From Annona cherimola (Eukaryota; Streptophyta; Magnoliopsida; Magnoliales; Annonaceae): 64,000 nt of DNA. Shown piece by piece: positions 56,684 through 64,000 of this stretch; within the stretch, counting starts at the first letter, position 1; every line of letters begins with the position of its first letter. The notes beneath the pieces were generated by a model. It saw only the letters and a program-made list of their open reading frames with translations. It was not told the origin of the DNA and ran no database searches. The position numbers and the translations under genes were made by a program. The stretch is from contig CM059972.1 of assembly GCA_030490835.1 (NCBI GenBank), forward strand, positions 52,371,563 through 52,435,562, in the 5' to 3' direction.

Positions 56684-58427
56684 TGTTGGTCCCGAGTTAG
56701 TGGCAAAAACCCAAGAGGGGAGGGGTGAATTGGGTTCTTTAAAAAATCTTTGGTAAATAAAGTCTTAACCCCTTGAGTAATTAATCCCCTTTTGAAAAGA
56801 GCTAGAGAGCAATAAATATAAAGCAGTAAAAAGAAATATGACACAAGATTTATAGTGGTTCGGGCAAACCTTCCCTACTCCACTCTTCCAAGCTCACACT
56901 CTGTTGTGACTTGGGTTTCACTATGTATTCCACGAATACACTTAGAGTCACCGCTCTCTTCTAGATTCCAGCTCTAGGGGGCATATACAACTAGAGCCAC
57001 TTGCTCTCTTCTAGATTCTAGCTCTAGGGGGCATAAACAACTAGGCCACTTGCTCTCTTCTAGATTCAAAGCTCTAGGGGGCATATACAATCATTTGCAC
57101 AAGTAGGTGATGAGTCTCACTCCAATCACACCCTACTTTGCATACACTTGATCTTAGCTACCCAAGCTAAATCAAGATTTATACAACCAAATAAAGAAAT
57201 GAATAAAAACTACACTTTACAGATTTGTGTAGGCAGTTTTGAGCTCGAGGAAGAAATAAAAAATAACTGGGATGATGATCGTTGAAGAAACCTGCAGTTT
57301 GAAACTCTTTCTTCCTTTGAAACACTCAAATATGGAGAAAAGGGATTTGAAAGTCTTTCTTGCACTTCTTTTCTCTCTATGATCCTTAGAGTAGTGTCAC
57401 TTACTACTTCTCACGTTCATTTGAATGTCCTTTTATAGATTGAGGAAAATATGAACGTTGTAGAAGTGGTTGGCGTGTAATAAATGAACTCCAATGTTCA
57501 AAAATTTGACCGTTATTCTCCAAGTCTAAGATGAAGTCGACTTGGCCTGCGACTTGGCTTCCAAGTCGCACATGGAGTCGACTTGGCCTGCGACTTGGGT
57601 TCTTCAGAAACTCAAGTCTGAGACTTGGGTCGACTTGGCTTTCAGACTTTAACTCAAGTTGATCCTGAAGTCGACTTGGGTTGCGACTTGGCTTGGTCTA
57701 TTGCAAAAATGCCTTGATCTTCTTGAAGTGTCTTGAATCTTGCAAACCATTTGAAAGCTTTGAGTCCTTGCACAATATATGTATGTTCCTTGCTTTGCTT
57801 TGGGCTCACTTGGTCTTTATGACTTAGGTATTACTCCATTTGGAAGCTAGCTTGAAGATTTGCTTTGAGCTTGATAGACTTGATTTGAATGTAGAACATG
57901 ATTCTTGACTTTGAAATTGACTCATTTGTTTTTCATCTTGATTCCTTGGACTTGAGTGATAAATCCTCTTGAATATCTTGAAAACTGCATATTTGAAAGT
58001 TTGAACATCTCAAGTCGTGGATGGAGTCGACCTGGCCTGCGACTTCACCCAAGTCGCACCTGGAGTCGACTTCGTTTGCGACTTCGTTATGTTCGTTTCC
58101 ACTTTTCAGCTCTGGATACTCCAAGTCGATGCTGGAGTCGACTTCGTCTGCGACTTGACTTCCCAAGTCGCAAGTGGAGTCGACTTGACCTGCGACTTCA
58201 CCTGTTGCGTTTTGGGATTCATTCTCAAGTCGATATTTGAGTCGACTTTGGGATCGACTTCACCCAAGTCGAAGTCCAAGTCGACTTGGAGATCGACTTG
58301 ACCTCTTTGCTTTCCTTAAACATTTAGCAAACATATTAGTACCTTTTATATACTCAAAATTAGTTCTTGTTAATCATCAAAACTCAAGATTTGGTCAATT
58401 TTATTGTTTTAAACATTGTTTCCAACA
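56684..58427 (-). repeat. 5' LTR of element A (1744 bp)
   Basis: Near-identical to 47521-49265: by hand count 7 substitutions and a 1-bp indel (aactaggcc here, aactagagcc there). It retains both GTCGAC clusters and the promoter. Confidence 0.95.
57429..57438 (-). promoter_or_regulatory. TATA box of the element A 5' LTR
   Basis: CTATAAAAGG on the minus strand, identical to the 3' LTR copy. It should start the genomic RNA of element A, about 700 bp upstream of the LTR end. Confidence 0.6.
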
Positions 58428-59920
58428 CTATCTACTTTGTAACCGGCAAAATCCGCATCCGAGTAGCCGATTAGATCAAAATTAGAGCCCTTTGGATACC
58501 ATAGTCCTAAATTGGTAGTGTCTACTAGATATCTAAAAATTCTTTTCACAGCTACCAAGTGTGATTCTTTTGGGCATGATTGAAATCTAGAGCACATACA
58601 CACACTAAACAAAATATCTGGCCTAGAAGCAGTTAGATACAATAAGGAACCTATCATGCTTCTATACACTTTCATATCAACTAATTTTTCCTTTTCATCT
58701 TTGTCCATTTTGATTGTGGAGCTCATGGGCGTGTTTGCTCCTTTGCTGTTCTCCATGCCAAACTTCTTGAGCATCTCCTTGATGTATTTGGACTGGTTTA
58801 TGAAGATTCCTTCATTTAGTTGCTTGATTTGCAGTCCAATGAAGAAGTTTAGCTCTCCCATCATGCTCATCTCAAACTCTTTCTGCATAAGCTCAGAAAA
58901 TTCTTGGCAAAGAGTTTCATTAGTAGCACCAAAAATGATATCATCAACATAAATTTGAATGATTAATATATCCTTTCCATTGTACTTAATAAACAGAGTG
59001 GTGTCTACCTTTCCCTTTTGAAAGTTATGATCAATCAAAAACTTGCTTAGTCTATCATACCAAGCTCTTGGAGCTTGTTTTAATCCATATAATGCTTTGG
59101 TTAGTTTGTATACAAATTTAGATTGATCTTTTTCCTCAAATCCAGGTGGTTGTTCTACATACACCTCTTCATTTATATAACCATTCAGAAATGCACTTTT
59201 GACATCCATTTGAAACAATTTAAAGTTCATGTGAGATGCAAAAGCTAGTAAGATGCGAACTGCCTCTAATCTAGCAACCGGGGCATAGGATTCTTCAAAA
59301 TCTATTCCTTCTTCTTGTGAGTACCCCTTTGCCACAAGTCTAGCTTTGTTTCTCACTACTAGTCCACTTTCATCTAATTTGTTCCTAAAAACCCACTTGG
59401 TGCCAATAACAGTACAATCACTTGGTCTAGGAACAAGGTGCCAAACTTGATTTCTTTCAAATTGATTTAGCTCTTCTTGCATTGCTACAATCCAGTTTTC
59501 ATCATCAAGAGCTTGTTCAATATTAGAAGGTTCAATTTTTGAAACAAAAGCATATTGTTCACAAACATTTTGCTTTGACCTTCTAGTTTTCACACCTTCA
59601 TACACATTTCCTATAACTTGTTCAATTGGATGTGCATGTTTGAATTTCAAATCAGTTGGAGGTTTGTAGGAATTGTTACCTTCACTTATCCTTTCCTCCA
59701 TGGACTCTTCTTGCTTTTCCACATGCAGCCTTTCAAGGCCATTTGCTATGTCATCTTTGATTTTACCTTTCTCATTATTACCAAAGGCAACCGTTCCGTC
59801 GTTGCAAGGCTTAAGTTTGTGAAACAAACTTCTTCCACCGGTCATATGCCTTGAGCAACCGCTATCCATGAACCATACATTGTTTGCCTTTGCCTTTAAA
59901 CAAATCTGAAAAATAGACAA
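58428..59920 (-). pseudogene. Element B pol, 5' part: protease start fused to reverse transcriptase, integrase deleted
   Basis: The frame opens at a TTG at 59920, with the protease DSG motif soon after. After GKIK (about 59757) it jumps to the linker before reverse transcriptase, so the rest of protease and the whole integrase, about 400 codons compared with element A, are missing while the frame is kept. Reverse transcriptase is complete to the eye: [12 protein letters not shown], then [16 protein letters not shown] and the GLQIKQ region. The frame enters RNase H ([11 protein letters not shown]) and is cut at 58428 by element A; it resumes at 47520. Without integrase, B could have inserted only with enzyme from a related element. 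Confidence 0.9.
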
Positions 59921-59927
59921 GTAATTC

Positions 59928-61770
59928 TCATCTTTTTGGTACCCATTTTATGGGTCCATTTGGGTTAGTAAAATGATTCAATCTTCGTTGTTCTACCTTA
60001 GAAAGCCCAAATCTCGTGTTCCTTGGAACCCAAACTAATCTTGCACCATGGTCATATAATTTCTTGAAGTTACATTTATAGGCTTTATGACCCATTTTGT
60101 TACAGAAATTGCAAGTCATTGGTAGTCTAGGAGTAGGCCTCCAAGTATATTTTGGTTCAAGTGTTGGCCTTTTAGTCCACACAACATTTTTCCTTTGTGG
60201 CTTGAATGTAGGTGCAGTATTTGTTTGATATTTTCCATGTATTGGCACATTTGATTTCCCACTTTCTTTTTGCTCAAATGTATTGTATCCAAGACCTCTT
60301 CTATCTGTTTGTGAGGTCATATTCAAGAACATCTTCACATTTTCACCGGGATTAGAGAACTTTGTTAATGATTCATTCAAGGATTCGTTCTCCTTTTTCA
60401 GTTTCTCAACTTCTTTCAACAACAATTCATTTTCTTCTTTCAATTTTGTTGACATTTCAGCTAGTTTTCCATTTTCAATGATAACAATGTTACATTGTTT
60501 TCTTTTTAATGTCAACTTGTTTCCTAGCTTTTTGATTTCCCCATACAATGAATCATATGCAATTTGTAGTTCATCTAATTCGGCACATTTGAGGCAATCA
60601 TGAAAAGAAGAATAACTTGATTGAGAATAAGGTTTGGAAGTTACCTCTTCACTTTCTGTGTATTTTGTTGAGGTAGATTGATCTTCCAACACTTCCGTCG
60701 TGTTCAAGCATAGTAGTTCTCCTTCTTGTTCGATTTGTGCTACGCAGCATATTCTTGCACAGTTGGCCGCACCGTTGTCATCGGTTGAAGAGCTGCATGT
60801 TGATGACGTCTCCTCATTGACGTACATCCTCTTCCCTTTGACCTTTGATATCTTCTGCCTCATGATTTTCCTTTGGCCTTTCTTCCGGTGTAGGACATTG
60901 GGTTTGCATATGTCCTACGCCCCCGCATCTATAGCATTTGATTGGTTCTTCCTTTTTCTCTCTGGAATTTCTGTCTTTGAAATTTCTGAAATTTCCGCCT
61001 TTTCTCACAAATTTTCTGAATCGTTTAGTGAGTAGGGCCATCTCGTCATCGTTTTGAGAGGATGAGGTGTCATCCGTGTCTTGTGTAGCTTTTAAGGCAA
61101 TTGCTCTTTTGCCTTTGTATTGATCCTCATTCCTTTTCTTAATTAGCTCATGTGACATGAGTGAGCTAATAAGATTTTCAAGCTTCAATGTGTTGAGGTC
61201 TTTGGCTTCTTCAATTGCCGTTATCTTTGGAGTCCATGAATCCGGTAGAGCTCTCAATATCTTCATAACCTGCTCGGATTCAGAAATAGCTTTTCCAAGA
61301 CCCTTTAGAGCATTAGTAATTTTAGAAAATTTCGCAAACATTTCAGAAATATTTTCAGTATCTAGCATTCTGAAATTTTCAAACTCTCCAATCAAAATGT
61401 TTCTCCTAGTCCCTTGGACTTGGGAGGTTCCTTCATAAATAGATGTTAGAGTATCCCATATCTCTTTTGCAGTCAAACAAGAAGATACTCTATCATACTC
61501 CGAAGCCGTAAGAGCACAAAATAAAGAATTCATTGCCTTGGCATTGCTCTTGACGGTTCTAACTTCCTCTTCGGTCCATTTGGAAGCTTTGTCATCGGTA
61601 GGCAAAATCACACCATCTTGGATAGCAATCCAAGAATCCATATCGGTAGCCATGATGAGTTGCTTCATACGAAGCTTCCAATAGCCAAAGTTGTTCCCAT
61701 CAAACAAGGGTGGCCTTGTGAATGATTGGCCTTCAGCAAAAGCGGGAACGGAAGTGGATTGGGATGCCAT
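59928..61770 (-). pseudogene. Element B gag with a frameshift
   Basis: ATG at 61770 (MASQSTS). The frame is open through the copia gag region and a complete first zinc knuckle CYRCGGVGHMQTQC, then shifts near 60860-60890, just after TPEERPKE, and stops at 60814. The other frame carries on with the acidic region, a coiled coil and the second knuckle (CNFCNKMGHKAYKC) to TGA at 59930-59928. Residue 47 is Trp, unlike in element A. The end of gag and the start of pol are again in different frames, as in A. Confidence 0.88.
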
Positions 61771-61801
61771 AAGGTTGGATCTCTTTGGTTCAATTCAAAG
61801 A

Positions 61802-61816
61802 CCTGCTCTGATACCA
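61802..61816 (-). other. Primer-binding site of element B
   Basis: TGGTATCAGAGCAGG on the minus strand, two bases after the 5' LTR end; same primer as element A. Confidence 0.92.
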
Positions 61817-61818
61817 CT

Positions 61819-63365
61819 TATTGGGTCCCAAATAGATGGCAAAACCCAAGAGGGGAGGGGTGAATTGGGTTCTTAAAATTTCTTTGGTAACTTAAAAACT
61901 TAACCCCTTGTAGAATTAATCCCCTTGAATGAAGAAACTGAATGGAAAGCAAAGTAATAAAGAGAGCAGAAATAAAAGCAAGTAGACAAGGATTTTATAG
62001 TGGTTCGGGCAACCTCCCTACTCCACTCTTCCAAGCTCACACTCCTTGTGACTTGGGTTTCACTATTGTATTCCGCGAATACAACTAGAGCCTCTTGCTC
62101 TCTTCTAGATTCTAGCTCTAGGGGGCATCAACAACTAGAGCCTCTTGCTCTCTTCTAGATTCCAGCTCTAGGGGGCATCAACAACTAGAGCCTCTTGCTC
62201 TCTTCTAGATTCCAGCTCTAGGGGGCATCAAACACTTAGCACAAGTAGGTGATGAGTCACACTCCAATCACACACTACTTTGCTACCACTTGATCTTAGC
62301 TACGCAAGCTAAATCAAGTTCAACACAAACAAGTAAACAATAAAAGTAAACTACACTTTACAGGTGTGTAGAAACGATTTAGCGCAGGGAAGAACTTGTA
62401 GATGATGGCTTTGAAGTTTCTGAATGTAGCTCTTGCAACTTGAAACACAATTCTTCCTCCTTGAGTGATTTGATCTCTTTGAAGCTCTTATGGATATGAG
62501 TTATGCTCACTTAATGATCCTCTTGTTACTCCCTCATTTAATGCGCCAACGTTCGAAAATAATCCGACCGTTGCGACCCAAGTCGCAGTCGGAGTCGACT
62601 TCGGATGCGACTTCACCCAAGTCGCAGATGGAGTCGACTTCGGGTGCGACTTGGGTTCTCGACTTGACCCAAGTCGCAGGTGGAGTCGACTTCGGGTTCG
62701 ACTTCACCTCGACAGTTGGCTTCATGAACTTGGAACTTTGAAACTCTTGTTTTGCTTAGTCTTTCTTCCTTCAGTCCTTTTGATTCTGGAATGGCTCCTC
62801 AAACTTATAGATCTTGTGATCCTTGAAGAACTTGACTTTGATTCTTCCTGGATTAGCTTGAACCTTGTGAATCTTTGAAGGAATTGAGTCTTGCTTGGAA
62901 TTTGAAACACTTGAGTTTATAATGAGCTTGTTTTCTGAAAAAATAGCTTCTGCCCGATCGAAGTCGATGTCGGAGTCGACTTCGGCTCCGACTTCACCTC
63001 AAGTCGCACGTGGAGTCGACTTGGGGTGCGACTTCGGCATTCTGCTGTTTCGAATTCAACTCTGGAAGGTTTTGCCCGACTGAAGTCGATGGTGAGGTCG
63101 ACTTCGTTTGCGACTTGGCTACCCAAGTCGCAGGTGGAGTCGACTTGGCCTGCGACTTCACCTTCCCTTCTTCCGTTTTCAACTCTGGACAGTTCTGCAT
63201 GTTTGAAGTCGATCTTGGAGTCGACTTGGGGATCGACTTGGCCTTCCTAACTTGATTTTCTTCAAACGTATATTCCTTAAACATTTCACAAACTTGTTAG
63301 TAGCTAAGACATACTCAAATTGATTTGTTAATCATCAAAATATGGATTTAGCTATATTTCCAACA
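61819..63365 (-). repeat. 5' LTR of element B with two deletions, TATA box lost
   Basis: 1547 bp against 1653 bp for the 3' copy; the 106-bp difference is fully explained by two deletions. The first (64 bp, counterpart of 45659-45722) removes the TATA box. The second (42 bp, counterpart of 45840-45881) lies between two CGACTT copies of the GTCGAC repeat, consistent with slippage or recombination between repeat units. Nine substitutions separate the rest. Confidence 0.92.
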
Positions 63366-64000
63366 GCTTCCTACCTTGATTTGCATTTAATGGATTTTGT
63401 ATTTTTGTGATTAACCAAATACAATGATAATTAGCTTAATCCATTCCATTCATATCATAGATTTCATAATTTTATTCGATCATTTCAAGTTTCATCTCAA
63501 ACCGAGTTTTCTAACTCAAGTTATGACCACTTGAATTTATCTTTTGGATTTGGGGATACAAATAATTAATTATCACCCTAATCCCATCATGATCCCCTTA
63601 ATCCAATCCATTCAAAAGATTGAGCCTACCGTCGTGATCTCACCTTTCAAATTTCATCGAAATTCGCCTTGTAGGCGTCAAGTTATGAATTTTCTATCGT
63701 TTTTCATCTTAATTCCATAATTACACTTTAATCTCCATAAATTAAACCATGGTAATTAACACTTCCATACATGTTTTGGGTATCCATTTGATCCGTTTTG
63801 ACGTGTCCAAACATATGTCCATAAAATCAGATTTAGGGCTAATATTTTCAAACCCTTTTGGACACTCAAAGTAACTTAAACATGGATTATTTTACCCTCC
63901 ATAACATCCATAAATCCTTTAGGCTTATTCATGTATCATTTTTAACATATAAACATAGAAATCGGGTCATATATGAAACCCTAACTTTCATTCTTTCTAA
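63366..64000 (-). mobile_element. Long G2-type LTR, second part, running toward the window end
   Basis: It continues the LTR interrupted at 44941: 'gcttaatccattccattcat', 'caagttatgaccacttg' and 'aggcgtcaagttatgaat' match the inverse of the early G2 blocks at 9200-9520. From about 63755 the text no longer matches the other copies, so the LTR may diverge there or be cut by another insertion. Its end is not reached. Confidence 0.65.

Larger units (their letters stand above)
47521..58427 (-). mobile_element. Ty1/copia element A with an extra 3' ORF, TSD CTATC
   Basis: 10,907 bp, with LTRs at 47521-49265 (3') and 56684-58427 (5'). CTATC flanks it (47516-47520, 58428-58432) inside the RNase H codons of element B. 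Minus-strand order: 5' LTR, Met-tRNA primer site, gag, pol (protease, integrase, reverse transcriptase, RNase H), a 530-codon ORF, polypurine tract, 3' LTR. Large size and an ORF between pol and the 3' LTR recall the SIRE/Maximus lineage, but the lineage needs a reverse-transcriptase tree. LTRs differ by 7 substitutions and one 1-bp indel, fewer than in B, as expected for the later insertion. A nonsense codon in gag probably makes it non-autonomous. Confidence 0.95.
44942..63365 (-). mobile_element. Ty1/copia element B (host of element A), TSD GCTTC
   Basis: The two LTRs are 44942-46594 (3') and 61819-63365 (5'), and GCTTC flanks the element (44937-44941, 63366-63370). Without element A it is about 7.5 kb. 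Minus-strand order: 5' LTR, Met-tRNA primer site, gag, pol with protease start, reverse transcriptase and RNase H, polypurine tract, 3' LTR. It is defective: integrase is missing, gag is frameshifted, the 5' LTR TATA box is deleted, and A splits RNase H. It has no extra ORF after pol. The LTRs differ by 9 substitutions plus two deletions (64 and 42 bp) in the 5' copy. LTRs start TGTTGG on the sense strand but end CCAATA in both copies, so that change predates insertion. Confidence 0.93.

Overview
This is an AT-rich nuclear DNA window from a flowering plant. It holds one recognisable host gene, a single-exon gene for the small chloroplast protein CP12 (3798-4190, minus strand). Nearly all the rest is transposable-element DNA: LTR retrotransposons, solo LTRs, two hAT-like DNA elements, a foldback element and a LINE remnant. 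The plant origin rests on CP12, the Ty1/copia and chromodomain Ty3/gypsy lineages, initiator-Met-tRNA primer sites and typical plant LTR promoters. The species cannot be named from this sequence.

Layout. 1-5432: the end of a long LTR, an RTE-type LINE remnant, a hAT-like element (1624-2732) containing a near-perfect palindrome, then CP12 and its flanks. 5433-15157: gypsy-type solo LTRs (5433-7992 plus, 12491-15157 minus), a truncated LTR (8967-9640) and old unassigned DNA. 15244-22206: a very long solo LTR with a third LTR family (18725-20548) nested in it. 23385-30712: old copia-type LTRs cut by a gypsy solo LTR (24423-27008) and by the 5' part of a long LTR (27902-30712). 30713-40055: a gypsy element reduced to one LTR, a gag stub and the end of pol. 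Its pol is split by a 5.85 kb solo LTR (33344-39195), which itself carries a hAT-like element (36760-38081). 40056-64000: a long LTR interrupted by copia element B (44942-63365), which is interrupted in RNase H by copia element A (47521-58427).

Most insertions can be bounded to the base because their target-site duplications (TSDs) survive: GTTTA, TCATC, ACATG, TAGCT, TAACT, TCATG, CTATC and GCTTC (5 bp, LTR elements), and CCTGTAAT and ATGATACC/ATAATACC (8 bp, hAT). These give the order long LTR, then B, then A. By hand count the two LTRs differ by 9 substitutions in B and 7 in A, so both insertions are recent.

Element A is the most complete element. It has gag, an uninterrupted pol (protease, integrase, reverse transcriptase, RNase H) and a 530-codon ORF between pol and the 3' LTR. 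That extra ORF has a region resembling the 'putative plant transposon protein' family and a coiled coil. A's gag has a nonsense codon and a lost zinc-knuckle cysteine. Element B lacks integrase, has a gag frameshift and has lost the TATA box of its 5' LTR. In both A and B, gag and pol lie in different frames (+1) with a stop codon at the same place. Both LTR families also carry arrays of a GTCGAC-centred repeat. The extra ORF, the shared frame offset and these arrays are the most interesting features of the window.
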